A stretch of DNA of 64,000 nt from JAKQHY01 sp034429475 (GTDB lineage: Bacteria; Chloroflexota; Anaerolineae; B4-G1; SLSP01): contig DAOUGD010000294.1 in the NCBI GenBank assembly GCA_034429475.1, positions 8,746-72,745 on the forward strand, read 5' to 3'. Both the position numbers and the translations under genes were made by a program. Of the stretch, positions 1-10,200 are shown piece after piece. Position 1 is the first letter of the stretch. Every line of letters starts with the position of its first letter. Below the pieces are notes generated by a model, which worked only from the letters and a program-made list of their open reading frames with translations, was not told where the DNA came from and made no database searches.

Positions 1-1775
1 GCGGTGGTCAACTCGCGCATCCGCGTTTCGTGGGCGTGAATCTGCGCCTCCAGTTCCTGGAGTTGCTGCTGCTGGCGCGCCAGCGCGCGTTCCTGCTCGC
101 GTTGAAGCCGGCGCTGCGTTTCACGCTCCGTGCGGGCTGTCTCCTCTTGCTTTTGCACTTCCGGCGGCCCTTCGCGGCGGGACTTGTGCCAGGCGGCGTA
201 TTGATCGTAACCTTCCTCAAAGAAATAGATCGTCTTGTCCTCAACCGCCCACACCTGCGTGGCGACCTCGCGGATGAGATACCGGTCGTGGCTGATCATC
301 AAGACGGTGCCGTTGAAGGCGCTGATCACCTCTTGCAGCGTCTCCTGCGAGGCGATGTCCAGGTGGTTGGTCGGCTCATCCAGGAGCAGGACGTTCGCCT
401 TCTGCAAAGTCAGCAGCGCCAGGGCTACGCGAGTGCGCTCCCCGCCGGAGAGCACGCCGACCATCTTGAACACGTCGTCGCCCCGGAAGCCGTAGCGCGC
501 CAGGAACGAGCGCGTCTCCGCCACGGAGGGGACGCCGGCGTCCATAATGGTATCGAGGATGGTCTTGTCGGCCTGCAAGTAGTCCTGGATTTGGGCGAAG
601 TAGCCGATGCGGACGGCGGAGCCGATGCGCACGCGCCCGGCCAGCGGCGGGATCAGCCGCAGGATGGTGCGGAACAGCGTGGTCTTGCCGCAGCCGTTCG
701 GGCCGATCAGCGCAACGCAGTGGCCGCGCTTGATCTCCAATTCCTCGACCGTCACCAGGGGATCGGCCAGGGTGTACCCGGCCTTGAGGTCGTACAGCCC
801 CACCACCAGGTCGCCGCTGCGCATGTTCGTCTGGAGATCAATGTGGATGCTGATCTGCGATTGCGGGCGCGTGAGCCGTTCCAGCCGTTGCAGCCGTTTG
901 AGCCGCCCTTTGGCCTCAGCGGTGCGCTGCCCGGCCATGTACCGCTGGATGTAGGCTTCCGTCTCGGCGATGTGTTCCTGCTGCGCCTTGTAGGCGGCGA
1001 CCTGCCGCGCGCGCCGCTCTTCCCGCTGGAGTTGATACGCGCTGTAGTTGCCCCGGTAACTTTCCAGCGCGCCGTTCTCCATCTCCAACACGCGGGTGGC
1101 GATGGCGTCCAGGAACGCGCGGTCGTGGGCGACCACCAAAATCGCGCCCGGCCAGCTCTTCAAGCGGTCTTCCAGCCATTCGATGCCGGCCAGATCGAGG
1201 TGGTTGGTCGGTTCGTCGAGCAGCAGCAGGTCGGGTTCTTCCAGCAGGAGGCGGGCCAGCAGCGCGCGGGTGCGTTCGCCGCCGCTGAGGCGGGCCACCG
1301 GTGCGTCGAATTCATCCTTGCGGAAGCCCAGGCCGCCCAGCACCTGCCCGATGCGCGTCTCGTAGGTGAAGCCGCCGGCGTGCTCGAATTGGTCCAGCAG
1401 CACGCCGTAGCGTTCGAGGGCGGCGGCGCGTTCGGCTTCATCTTCCGCGCCCATTTGCGCTTCCAGCCGGTGGAGTTCCGCCTGTTGCGCCAGCAAGTCG
1501 GCGAAGACGGCTTCCATCACCTGCCACAACGTCCCCTCGCTGCCAAAATCCGGGTGCTGCGGCAGATAGCCCATGCGCGCGTTGCGGGCGCGGACCACCG
1601 TCCCGCCGTCGGAGTCCAGGCGGCCAGCGACGATGTCGAGCAGTGTGCTTTTCCCGCAGCCGTTCCGCCCGACCAGCGCGACGCGCTCGCCGGCGTGGAC
1701 TTCCAGCGAGAGGTCGGCGAAGATGTCCTGCGCGCCAAAGTATTTGCTCAAGTGTGCAACCGAGAGTACAGCCAT
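1..1775 (-). CDS. ABC-F family ATPase (partial, C-terminus off window)
   Basis: Two ABC ATPase domains lie in one chain with no membrane segment, the layout of ABC-F proteins (Uup, EttA and YdiF relatives), most of which act on ribosomes. Reading leftward from ATG at 1775, the first domain has Walker A GRNGCGKST near residue 40 and an LSGGERTRA signature followed by DEPTNHLD. The second has GPNGCGKTT near residue 360, a second LSGGERTR and DEPTNHLD, and a switch HDR. The visible 591 codons end in a Gln/Glu/Arg-rich coiled coil typical of the C-terminal tail, so only a few residues should be missing. A TATAAT lies only 9 bases before the ATG and no clear ribosome site is seen, so the transcript may be nearly leaderless. 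The exact subfamily is not resolved. Confidence 0.93.
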   Translation of the reverse strand, partial: MAVLSVAHLSKYFGAQDIFADLSLEVHAGERVALVGRNGCGKSTLLDIVAGRLDSDGGTVVRARNARMGYLPQHPDFGSEGTLWQVMEAVFADLLAQQAELHRLEAQMGAEDEAERAAALERYGVLLDQFEHAGGFTYETRIGQVLGGLGFRKDEFDAPVARLSGGERTRALLARLLLEEPDLLLLDEPTNHLDLAGIEWLEDRLKSWPGAILVVAHDRAFLDAIATRVLEMENGALESYRGNYSAYQLQREERRARQVAAYKAQQEHIAETEAYIQRYMAGQRTAEAKGRLKRLQRLERLTRPQSQISIHIDLQTNMRSGDLVVGLYDLKAGYTLADPLVTVEELEIKRGHCVALIGPNGCGKTTLFRTILRLIPPLAGRVRIGSAVRIGYFAQIQDYLQADKTILDTIMDAGVPSVAETRSFLARYGFRGDDVFKMVGVLSGGERTRVALALLTLQKANVLLLDEPTNHLDIASQETLQEVISAFNGTVLMISHDRYLIREVATQVWAVEDKTIYFFEEGYDQYAAWHKSRREGPPEVQKQEETARTERETQRRLQREQERALARQQQQLQELEAQIHAHETRMRELTT

Positions 1776-1784
1776 AATTCAAAG

Positions 1785-1790
1785 ATTATA
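1785..1790 (-). promoter_or_regulatory. -10 box of the ABC-F gene
   Basis: TATAAT on the minus strand, 9 bases upstream of the ATG at 1775. A transcript would start within about 2-3 bases of the start codon. The -35 region (near 1808-1813) is weak. Confidence 0.5.
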
Positions 1791-1860
1791 CCAGGAAATA
1801 CGCTCTGTGTGACTGGTTTCTTTCGATATGGGTGTGTTTCATTCGAGTTAGTGGGCAGAT

Positions 1861-1917
1861 AAAACGTAATGCGTAAAACGTAAAAATCGCTTACGTTTCA
1901 CGTTTTACGTTTTACGA
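1861..1917. repeat. Palindromic tandem repeat, ACGTAAAACGT type
   Basis: Repeats of ACGTAAAACGTAA on the left are mirrored by TTACGTTTCACGTTTTACG on the right. It lies between the end of the membrane glycosyltransferase gene and the start of the ABC-F gene. Related copies are at 20927, 44696 and 47743. Confidence 0.85.
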
Positions 1918-1966
1918 AAGCTTATTTTCAAATGAGATGAAACGCACCCTTTCGATGTTCTGAACG

Positions 1967-3913
1967 CTAAGGCGCACACGTAGCCTCTTCGCACAGGCGT
2001 AGATGCCCTATGGCATAGGTGAAATCCCACTTTTGCGTGGGAAGCAGCACTCCAATCTGGTCGTAGCCCGCGCTGACTGCCGCTGCGGGGATGGCGACAC
2101 AATAGCGATTCAGGTGTTCCGGCCACAAGCCGCCCGGGGGAATTTGCTGTTGGGCAACGATGGCTCCCCCTTTGTAGTAGAAAAAGGCGACGGCATCGGT
2201 ATGGTACAGACTTGTCTCGACGTAAGGGGCGTGCTGCGTGCCCGGCAGCTCAATCAACAGGCCGCCGGCGTTGAGCGTGAAGACTTCATCCCACTGGATC
2301 GCTCCCTCTTTTATCGCGCTCATCTCTTGCAATGGCAGGCGCGCGGCATAATAGCCGTAAAATTCTTTGTCAATCAGGCGCTCGTACTGCCCGGTGTTCA
2401 TTTTCCAGATCGCTTCCCAACGCCCTGGAGCAAACAATCCCCCGCGAGTGATCAGCGTCAGTTGGTTGTAAAACCGCGCCAGGTTCGGGTCGGCAATGTG
2501 GTTCTCACCCCGTTCCAGGGATTCTATGTAACCTTCCGGGAAAACCCGGCGGAAATGTCCGATGCGCCAGGGCTGCTTGACGATGGGCAGCCGCGCCAAC
2601 AGGGGATCGGCCAGGGCGTTGTCGTCCACAATGTGAGCGCTAGGGCCGGCGTAGAAGCCAATAAAGCCGATGGCGCCGCGCGAAAAGACGCGGGGGCCGT
2701 CGGTGCGGCGGTTGCGCCCCTCAATGGCCCAGGGGTGGTTGGGCATCTGCACGTCGCGCGCCATGGTGAGCAGGCTGGTGGCCTGGTAATACACGCCGCG
2801 CTCGTCGCCAACGCCCTGATTGCCCGCGAAAGCGTCGCCGGAGAGACCGTAAGCGCCATCGCTGCTCTGGGTGGGGAAGGGGGACAGCAACCCCACCAGG
2901 AAAATGAGGGCGAAGGGCAGGTATTTAACTGAGAGGTTTTCCATAAACTCGCTTTGCCCCAGCAAGATGACGGCGAAGAACAGCGGAGCGGTGAGAAAGC
3001 GCCCGCTCATAAAATCGCCGCCGACCCACACGACGTAGGCGACGTACATGAGGATGCCCAGCGCCGCGACCCGGTCGCGCATGACGCGCCGCTTAACCGT
3101 CGCCAGCAGCGCAAACGCTATGCCGATCAGGGTCAGCGGGTCCCAGTTGAGCGAGTTGAGCAGGTAGATGAGACCCTGTTTGATCAGCTCACCGTGGGGG
3201 ATTCCCGTGTTGAGCTTGGCGTAGTAGGTGTTGGGCAATGCGAAGCCGTAGTAGAGGATGGAAAAGGCTTCCCACAGCACGAGGGGCAGAAGCCCGACGC
3301 CCATCGCCAGCCAGCCGCGCCGCCGGTTGCACTTCAGCCCGGCGTAGAGCAGGGCGGGCGCAAACATCAGCAAGAGGTCCAGGCGGGTCAGCATACCCAA
3401 TGCCGCGAAAAGCGCCAGCTTGCTCAAAGTTTTCGGGTCAAAGGTCTCCGCGCGGAGGTAGACCCACAGGAACAGCGCGATGAGGAGGTGCGTCAGCGGA
3501 TTTTCCAGCCCCGACGTGGAATAATCCACGAAAGCCTTCGACAGCAGCAGCAGCGAGCCGCCCAGCAGCAGCGTCCAGGGCGAGCGCGCCGTTTTTGCCG
3601 CTCCCAGCAAGGCAAGGCACGAGACGCCGATGGAGACGATGTGCAGCGTGAAAAAGGCCTCGCGGGTGAAGAAGTAGAAAAATGCCAGGACGAACATCCA
3701 CAGCGGATGCGTGTACGCCTGCACCCGCTCGTTGACGTTCCAAGTCAGCCCGTGGCCGTGGACAAAATTGTCCACCGTGCGGAGTGTGATGTAAGCATCA
3801 TCGCACAGCCAGGCGGTTCTGATCAGCAGCGCGACCAAAACCACCAGCAACAACCACGCGACCAGAGCTTGAGAATGACTGACCGACTTCTGCCCTCCGG
3901 CACAGTTTGTCAT
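1967..3913 (-). CDS. Polytopic membrane glycosyltransferase-like protein (AftB/ZomB-like)
   Basis: A 648-residue protein starting MTNCAGG, with many hydrophobic helices over its first 380 residues and a soluble C-terminal part. An Asp-Asp pair after the first helix (CDDAYITLRTVDNF) followed by WNVNERVQAYTHPLWM matches GT-C-fold enzymes such as mycobacterial AftB and the ZomB family, which use polyprenyl-phosphate sugars on the outer face of the membrane. The start is set by AGGAG seven bases upstream. A longer frame exists, but its extra 42 residues would be coded by the GAATAGC repeat and are rejected. The acceptor and sugar are unknown. Confidence 0.8.
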   Translation of the reverse strand: MTNCAGGQKSVSHSQALVAWLLLVVLVALLIRTAWLCDDAYITLRTVDNFVHGHGLTWNVNERVQAYTHPLWMFVLAFFYFFTREAFFTLHIVSIGVSCLALLGAAKTARSPWTLLLGGSLLLLSKAFVDYSTSGLENPLTHLLIALFLWVYLRAETFDPKTLSKLALFAALGMLTRLDLLLMFAPALLYAGLKCNRRRGWLAMGVGLLPLVLWEAFSILYYGFALPNTYYAKLNTGIPHGELIKQGLIYLLNSLNWDPLTLIGIAFALLATVKRRVMRDRVAALGILMYVAYVVWVGGDFMSGRFLTAPLFFAVILLGQSEFMENLSVKYLPFALIFLVGLLSPFPTQSSDGAYGLSGDAFAGNQGVGDERGVYYQATSLLTMARDVQMPNHPWAIEGRNRRTDGPRVFSRGAIGFIGFYAGPSAHIVDDNALADPLLARLPIVKQPWRIGHFRRVFPEGYIESLERGENHIADPNLARFYNQLTLITRGGLFAPGRWEAIWKMNTGQYERLIDKEFYGYYAARLPLQEMSAIKEGAIQWDEVFTLNAGGLLIELPGTQHAPYVETSLYHTDAVAFFYYKGGAIVAQQQIPPGGLWPEHLNRYCVAIPAAAVSAGYDQIGVLLPTQKWDFTYAIGHLRLCEEATCAP

Positions 3914-3932
3914 GGGTTCTCCTCTTCTGAAA

Positions 3933-3998
3933 ATAGCGAATAGCGAATAGCGAATAGCGAATGGCGAATAGCAAATAGCGAATAGCAAATAGCAAAAT
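3933..3998. repeat. Tandem 7-mer array GAATAGC
   Basis: About nine copies of GAATAGC with single-base variants (GAATGGC, AAATAGC). It sits just upstream of the membrane glycosyltransferase start. Unlike most repeats in the window it has no mirrored arm. Confidence 0.9.
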
Positions 3999-4022
3999 CT
4001 CTGCGTCTCTGCGTCTCTGCGT
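3999..4022. repeat. Three perfect CTCTGCGT copies
   Basis: Three head-to-tail copies of CTCTGCGT directly follow the GAATAGC array. Confidence 0.9.
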
Positions 4023-4195
4023 TGAAAATTTTCATCCAACCGCTGGTGAACCGCCGGTTAATGACGAATTCCCTTAAAAACAGTGATGGGGGGCGTGAGA
4101 TTTTCCTCCTTGAATGTAAATTTTATGACGAGCGGTTTATGTGTCAAGAACGGATGAGTTTTGCGGTTTTGGCCCTGGAATCGCCTGATTTGCTC

Positions 4196-4224
4196 TTGTC
4201 CCTTCGCCGTTATAAAGGTATAAT
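4196..4224 (+). promoter_or_regulatory. Promoter for ACT-domain and kinase genes
   Basis: TTGTCC at 4196-4201, a 17-base spacer and a perfect TATAAT at 4219-4224. Transcription should start near 4231, about 38 bases before the TTG start at 4269. Confidence 0.6.
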
Positions 4225-4268
4225 GAATTCAGTTCGCCCATTGGCAGATTTTCTGACCGGCTAAGCCC

Positions 4269-4706
4269 TTGAGTCTTCCAGCGCCGCTCACGCAAATCAT
4301 TGCACAAACACACCTGTTCACCGATGCGGTGGACTATATTATGGTGCACATTCCGGCTGAATCGGCGGCGCAGGCGTTGGCGGCCTGGGGGACGGAGGCG
4401 GGATTGGCGGCGCTGATTCGGGATAAGGACGAAACGTCGCTGCTGGTGGCGCGGTCGGTGTGGGAGCACAGCCCATTGGCTCGTAAAGCGTGGTCTGTCT
4501 CGCCGATTTACCGCTTGATCACACTGGATATCCCGCTGGATTTCAGCGTCGTCGGTTATCTGGCCGTGTGGACGACCGTGTTGGCCGAAGCGGGCATCAG
4601 CATTCTGACCCTCTCGGCGTTTTCCAGAGACCATCTTTTCGTCCCGGCGGCAGATTTCGACCGGGCCTGGGCCTTGCTAACAGACTTTATCCGATCTTAT
4701 GCCTAA
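4269..4706 (+). CDS. ACT-domain protein
   Basis: A 145-residue protein resembling paired ACT domains of the CASTOR/ACT_7 sort, which bind amino acids and regulate partner proteins. The second half (ITLDIPLDFSVVGYLAVWTT, then AGISILTLSAFSRDHLFV) gives the clearest ACT pattern, with strand, helix and the turn before 'ISI'. The reading frame opens with TTG at 4269 and has no strong ribosome site; a later ATG at 4339 is possible but would remove the first strand. It precedes the membrane kinase by 55 bases and is probably co-transcribed, so an input to kinase signalling is possible but not shown. Confidence 0.7.
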   Translation: MSLPAPLTQIIAQTHLFTDAVDYIMVHIPAESAAQALAAWGTEAGLAALIRDKDETSLLVARSVWEHSPLARKAWSVSPIYRLITLDIPLDFSVVGYLAVWTTVLAEAGISILTLSAFSRDHLFVPAADFDRAWALLTDFIRSYA

Positions 4707-4761
4707 CGACCGGTTTCCGGTTACTCATTTCTCATTACCCTTTACTTTGTCAACCTGACAG

Positions 4762-6909
4762 GTGGATGGCGCGTTGAGCAGCGTAAATTTTCTTCTCGGC
4801 AAAACACTGGGGAAATATCAGGTATTAGAGCACGTCGGCCACGGCGGCATGGCTGAGGTGTACAAAGGCCAACACGTGCAACTGGATCGCATGGTGGCCG
4901 TCAAGGTGCTGCATCCGTTCCTGGCGGATGAGGAAGGCTTTGTCGTGCGTTTCCAACGGGAAGCCCGCATTGTCGCCACCCTGCGCCATCCCAACATCGT
5001 CCAGGTGTTTGACTTCGACTACAACGACGAACTCAACATCTACTATATGGTGATGGAGTTCATTGACGGGCCGACCCTCAAAACCGTCTTGACCGATGGT
5101 TCGATGCCCCAAGAGGACGTGATGCGCTTCGGTGCGGCGATTGCCGACGCGATGGCCTACGCCCACAAGCGCGGCATGGTTCACCGCGACATCAAGCCCG
5201 CCAACATCATGTTCACCGGCGACCACCAGCCGGTGCTCACCGATTTCGGCATTGCGAAGATGGTGACCCTTTCTGGCCTCACCGCCAGCGGCGCGATGGT
5301 GGGGACGCCGGCCTACATGGCCCCCGAAGTCGGGATGGGCAAACCCGGCACAGCCAGCACGGATATTTATTCGCTGGGCGTGGTCTTGTACCACATGGTC
5401 ACCGGCAAGCTGCCCTTCGATTCCGAGTCCCCGATGGGAATGGTGATGCAGCACATCAACGACGCCCCGCCGCCGCCCACCAAAATCAATCCGGCCCTTT
5501 CCAAAGACCTGGAGGCCGTTATTTTGCGCGCATTGGAGAAGCAGCCGGAAGCGCGCTATCCCAGCGCCGACGAGATGACGCGGGAACTACGCAAACTGGC
5601 CGGCATCGAGACGCCGCAGATGGCGATATCCGGCCTGCCGTTGGGCGACGCGGCTGCGTTGTTGATGCGAGACGACACCACGCCTCCCATCACTCTGACG
5701 ACGCCTGCGCTGACGCCTCCTGCACCTACAGTGCTGCGCCGCAAGAAGCAAGAAGAGAAGGGGAAGGAGAAGGCGGAGGAAGAGGACGAAGACCGCCTGG
5801 TGCGCACCTGGCCCCCGGCCGCGGTGACACCGCTCTCGACGGTGCTCACGCCGGAAGAGGCGCCCAAGAAGAAACGCCGGCGTTCGTGGGCCGGGCGGCT
5901 GCTGCGCGCCGTGTTGACCTTGTTGCTGCTGACCGTGCTGGGAGCGGTGGGGTGGGTGGCCTTTGGCGGCTACATTCCGCCGCAAGTCCAGGCTTACTTG
6001 CCGCCGTTGGAGCCTTACCGCCTGGATTTGAGCCGCCTGAACCTGGAATTTTTGAACCCCGTGGCCGCCACGCCGACGGTCGCCATCACCGGCGCGCCGA
6101 CGCCGACCCCCACGGCCACCCCTGAGCCGACGGCCACGCCGACGCCCACGCCCACGCCGACGCCCCTTCCGACCGCAACCTCCACGCCGACGGTGACGCC
6201 GCTGCCGACGCTTCCCGCCACTCCCGACATTGCGCTCGCCTGCGCCTACCGGCTCAAGTTGGAGCAGGTGCTCTTCGAGTTGGGGGACACTGTGTCGCCG
6301 GACACGCCCTTCATTGCCTACGTGGGATTGCGCAACACCGGCGAGTGTACGTGGCCGGCGGGTCTGTCCCTGCGCTTCGTCTCCGGCGAGCCAATGGGGG
6401 CGCCGAACGCCATCCCCATCACCGCGTTGGCGCCGCAAGAGGGCCTTCAGGTGCTCGTGCCTATGCGCTCCCCACAAGAAGTGGGCGACTACGAGGGACT
6501 TTGGGAGGTGGAACAGGCCGACGGTCAAACGATAGGCAGCGCCATCTTCATCCGCATGACCGTGAGCGACTTGCCGACGCCCACCCCACGTCCGACGTTG
6601 ACCGCCGGGAATGGCGTCAAGCCTACCCCCCTGACGTTGCCTGCGCCGACGCTGGAAGCCGGTTGGACGGAGGATGTATTGCGCGGCCAATGGCAGGGAA
6701 CGGTGCTGTTCCAGGCCGCCGGCGGAACCGGCGCCTACCGGTACTACCAGACCGCCGTCCGCGAGGATACCTTACTCCCCGAAGGGCGTATCACTTTTGA
6801 GGCCAAACGCTGCGAGCCAACCCTCTTGAAAGTGTGGGCCGTGTCCGGCGTAGACGCCGTTAGTTGGGAGGGATTGGTGGAATACCCGGCGCCGGAGACT
6901 TGCCAATAA
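4762..6909 (+). CDS. Membrane Ser/Thr protein kinase with outer NBR1-type Ig domain
   Basis: A 715-residue PknB-type kinase. The N-terminal kinase domain (about 14-275) has a glycine loop GHGGMAEVY, Lys48 in VAVKVLH, the catalytic loop [11 protein letters not shown] with Asp143, DFG with Asp161 and an AYMAPE activation-segment end, so it should be active. A charged Lys/Glu juxtamembrane stretch (about 325-375) leads to one membrane helix (about 378-402), then a PTPTP linker outside. The outer part (about 487-605) matches NBR1-like Ig domains ([11 protein letters not shown], then LWEVEQADG), with a further small domain after it. No PASTA repeats are present, so the signal sensed differs from PknB of Firmicutes and Actinobacteria. 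The start is GTG; TTG at 4774 is an alternative. Confidence 0.9.
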   Translation: MDGALSSVNFLLGKTLGKYQVLEHVGHGGMAEVYKGQHVQLDRMVAVKVLHPFLADEEGFVVRFQREARIVATLRHPNIVQVFDFDYNDELNIYYMVMEFIDGPTLKTVLTDGSMPQEDVMRFGAAIADAMAYAHKRGMVHRDIKPANIMFTGDHQPVLTDFGIAKMVTLSGLTASGAMVGTPAYMAPEVGMGKPGTASTDIYSLGVVLYHMVTGKLPFDSESPMGMVMQHINDAPPPPTKINPALSKDLEAVILRALEKQPEARYPSADEMTRELRKLAGIETPQMAISGLPLGDAAALLMRDDTTPPITLTTPALTPPAPTVLRRKKQEEKGKEKAEEEDEDRLVRTWPPAAVTPLSTVLTPEEAPKKKRRRSWAGRLLRAVLTLLLLTVLGAVGWVAFGGYIPPQVQAYLPPLEPYRLDLSRLNLEFLNPVAATPTVAITGAPTPTPTATPEPTATPTPTPTPTPLPTATSTPTVTPLPTLPATPDIALACAYRLKLEQVLFELGDTVSPDTPFIAYVGLRNTGECTWPAGLSLRFVSGEPMGAPNAIPITALAPQEGLQVLVPMRSPQEVGDYEGLWEVEQADGQTIGSAIFIRMTVSDLPTPTPRPTLTAGNGVKPTPLTLPAPTLEAGWTEDVLRGQWQGTVLFQAAGGTGAYRYYQTAVREDTLLPEGRITFEAKRCEPTLLKVWAVSGVDAVSWEGLVEYPAPETCQ

Positions 6910-6913
6910 AAAC

Positions 6914-6952
6914 TGTTTTGCGGTTTCGGGCATTGCCCGAAATCGCAAAACA
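6914..6952. terminator. Hairpin after kinase gene (TGTTTT...AAAACA group)
   Basis: Arms 6914-6932 and 6934-6952 pair over 19 positions with a single G-T wobble. It follows the kinase stop codon by 4 bases. There is no U-run, so intrinsic termination is unproven; transcript-end protection is possible. Confidence 0.65.
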
Positions 6953-7052
6953 CCCCTACGTCTATCTTCATTCCCCCACTTCGTTAAGATACCTGAGTGT
7001 CCTTTAGTCTTTCACCGCTGGACAATCCACACTTGCGTTTTGATAGATAGAA

Positions 7053-7079
7053 TGTCATATTGAGTTTTGTGGTATGACA
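7053..7079. promoter_or_regulatory. Dyad upstream of amylopullulanase
   Basis: TGTCATA and TATGACA face each other across 13 bases. It is a possible operator in the leader of the amylopullulanase gene, without further support. Confidence 0.3.
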
Positions 7080-7215
7080 GATTGTACTAACATTACTACA
7101 TTTAAGTAGGAAGATCATAACCGTCCCTCGGATCCGGGTTAGGAGGTGATTATCGAAAGATTTGATATGTCGGCCTTTAAACCATATCCTCACTCATGCA
7201 CCGAAAGGAGAGACT

Positions 7216-10200
7216 ATGTTTACAAGATTTAAAAATTCACCCCTGGCATTGGTCGCGACCATCTGTATGTTGTCTTTGGCGATGGTGGCGGGTTTTCTGC
7301 TTCTTATGCAACCAAAGCAAGCATCCTCTTCTGGGCTGGCGGCTACCATCATTATGGCGCCGCAAGCTGAACCTGACAGCGTCACGGTGGCGGGCAACTT
7401 GCAGTCCGAGTTGGGCTGCCTGGAAAACGCCAATCCCGGCGGCGGCGGCGACTGGGAACCGGCCTGCCTGGCAGCTCATCTGACCTACGACGCCAACGAC
7501 GCCGTCTGGCAGGGAAGCTGGTCGTTGCCGGCCGGCAGCTATGAGTACAAGGCAGCCCTCAACAATAGCTGGGATGAGAACTATGGCGCGGGCGGCGCGG
7601 CGGGCGGCGCCAATATTCCCCTCTCTGTCACCACCGCGATGACCGTTAACTTCTTCTACGACCACCAGAGCCACTGGATCATTGACGATGTGAACGCGAT
7701 CATCGCTACGGCGGCCGGCAACATGCAGAGCGAACTGGGCTGTAGTGGCGACTGGGATCCCGGCTGCCTCCGCTCGTGGCTGCAAGACCTCGACGACGAC
7801 GGTATCTACACGTTGGAGGCCACTGGCATCCCGGCCGGCGCCTATGAGTTCAAGGTCGCCATTGACCAGGGCTGGACGGAAAGTTACGGCATCGGCGGCG
7901 GCAATGACAATATTCCCGTTGCCATCAACGATCCTACCGACCGGCTCCTCATCACCTGGGACTCCGTCTCCAAAATCCCCACCGCCGAGGTGCAGGCCAC
8001 CGTTGGCCCTTACACGATCACGCTGGTGGGTAATCTGCAATCCGAGCTAGGCTGTGTGGGTGACTGGTCGCCGACCTGCACCAACACAATGCTCACGGAT
8101 ATGGGCAACGGCGTTTGGCGCGGCGAGTTCGAGATCGTCACCACCACCGTCCCCTATACCTGGGAATATAAGATCGCGCTGGATGGGGCGTGGACAGAAG
8201 CCTATCCCGCAAACAACGTCGCCCTTCCCCTCACGGATATGACCACCACCGTGCGCTTCTACTATGATCACAAGACGCACGCGGTGTTGGACGACGTCAA
8301 TGACTTCGTGGCGGTGGCGGCGGGCGGTTTCCAGAGCGAGCTGGGGTGTTCCGGCGACTGGCAGCCGGAGTGCGTCCGCACGCTGCTGACCGATGTGGAC
8401 GGCGACGGCGTCTATCGCTTCCAGACGCTGAAAATCCCGGCGGGAAGTTATGAGTTCAAGGTAGCGCTGGACGAGGGGTGGACGACCAGTTACCCCGGCG
8501 GCAACGTCACCTTGAATGTGCCCGAAGACGGCGCCAACGTCATCATCTCCTGGGACTCGGCCACTACCAACGTCAGCCACCTCGTGCAGAGCAGCGCGAC
8601 GCTGGCGCAGGCCCCGGTGACGCACACCATCCAGGACGACCTCTTCTATTTCGTGATGACCGACCGCTTCCAGGATGGCAGCGCGGCCAACAACCAGGGC
8701 GGCCTGACCGGCGACCGCTCTGTCCACGGCTACGATCCGACCAACGTGGCTTACTATCACGGCGGCGACATTGCCGGCCTGAGCGCGGGGCTGGATTATC
8801 TGGATGGGATGGGCGTCACGGCGATTTGGGTCACGCCCGTTTTCGACAACAACCCGGTGCAGGGCAATTACACCGGCTATCATGGCTACTGGATCCGCGA
8901 CTTCACCACCACCGACGCGCACCTGGGCAGCGATGCGGAGTTGACCGCTTTCATCACGGCGGCGCACGCGCGCGGCATAAAGGTCTTCCTGGACATCGTC
9001 GTCAACCACACTGCCGACCTCAACGAGTATCAGGGCGGCGTGTATAGCTACCGCAATAAGACCGACTTCCCCTACCGGGATGCAAGCGGCGTGGCGTTTG
9101 AGGACCGCGATTACCTCAATGGCGTGTTCCCCACCCTGAGCGCGACCGTCAGCTTCCCCTACGTCCCCGTCACCACCACCAACCTGCGCGGCCCGGCCTG
9201 GCTCAACAACCCCATCTACTATCACAACCGGGGCAACATCGCCAACTGGGACGACGCGGAGCAATCCGTCTATGGGGATTTCTCCGGCCTGGACGACCTC
9301 TTCACCGAGCAGCCGTTTGTTCAGCAGGGGATGATTGACATCTATAAGGGCTGGGTGGACTTCGGCGTGGATGGCTTCCGCATTGACACGGTGAAGCACG
9401 TCAACATGGAGTTCTGGCAGGCCTTCGCGCCCGAAATCCTGGATTACGCCGCGACCCAGGGCAACCCCGACTTCTTCTTCTTCGGCGAAGTGTACAGCGG
9501 CGACCGCTACGTGCTCAGTCGCTACACCCGCGAGGGGATGCTCCCCGCCGTCCTCGACTTCCGCTTCCAGGGCCAGGCGACCAACTTCGCCAACGGCGCG
9601 AATGCCGTCACCCTCCAATCGCTGTTTGCCGATGACGACTACTTCACGGACGCGGACAGCAACGCTTACCAGCTCACCACCTTCCTCAGCAACCACGACG
9701 CGATTGGCCGCCTGGGCGCTTCTCTGGCGAGCAATAACACCGGCGCGGCGGACGCCGAACTTCTGGCCCGCGACACGTTGGCGCACGGCCTGCTCTACTT
9801 CGCGCGCGGCGTCCCCGTCGTCTACTACGGCGACGAGCAGGGCTTCACCGGCGATGGCGGCACGGAAGGCGCGCGGCAGGATATGTTCGCCTCGCAGGTG
9901 GCCTCTTATCAGGACGACGACCAGATCGGCACGACGGACACCCCCGTTGACGACAACTTCGACGAAACGCACCCGATCTACGTCACGTTGGGCGAATTCG
10001 CCGCGCTGTATCAGGCGCATCCCGCGCTGCGCTATGGCGCGCAGATTCACCGTTATGCGGCGGACGCGGCCGGCGTCTACGCCTTCTCCCGCATTGACCG
10101 CGCCGAGAAGGTGGAATACGTCCTGGCCTTCAACAACGCCGAAGTCGCGCAAACGGCCGTCTTCACCACCTTCGAGGCCGAGATGGACTTCACCGCCATC

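Larger units (their letters stand above)
3914..4268. other. Intergenic region with tandem repeats and a promoter
   Basis: This 355-base gap between divergent genes holds a GAATAGC-type tandem array, three perfect CTCTGCGT copies and a good promoter for the rightward ACT-kinase pair. No gene is seen. Confidence 0.75.
6910..7215. other. Intergenic region: hairpin then amylopullulanase leader
   Basis: A 306-base gap. It holds the kinase-end hairpin and a leader with a 7-bp dyad (TGTCATA at 7053, TATGACA at 7073). No convincing -35/-10 pair and no gene were found. Confidence 0.6.

Noticed and set aside
30..1862. 610-codon open frame on the plus strand
   Set aside because: It is antisense to the ABC-F gene, whose minus-strand translation shows both Walker A and signature motifs. 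High GC makes long shadow frames common.
3914..4039. N-terminal extension of the membrane glycosyltransferase
   Set aside because: The extra residues are coded by the GAATAGC array and the good ribosome site is at the internal ATG 3913.
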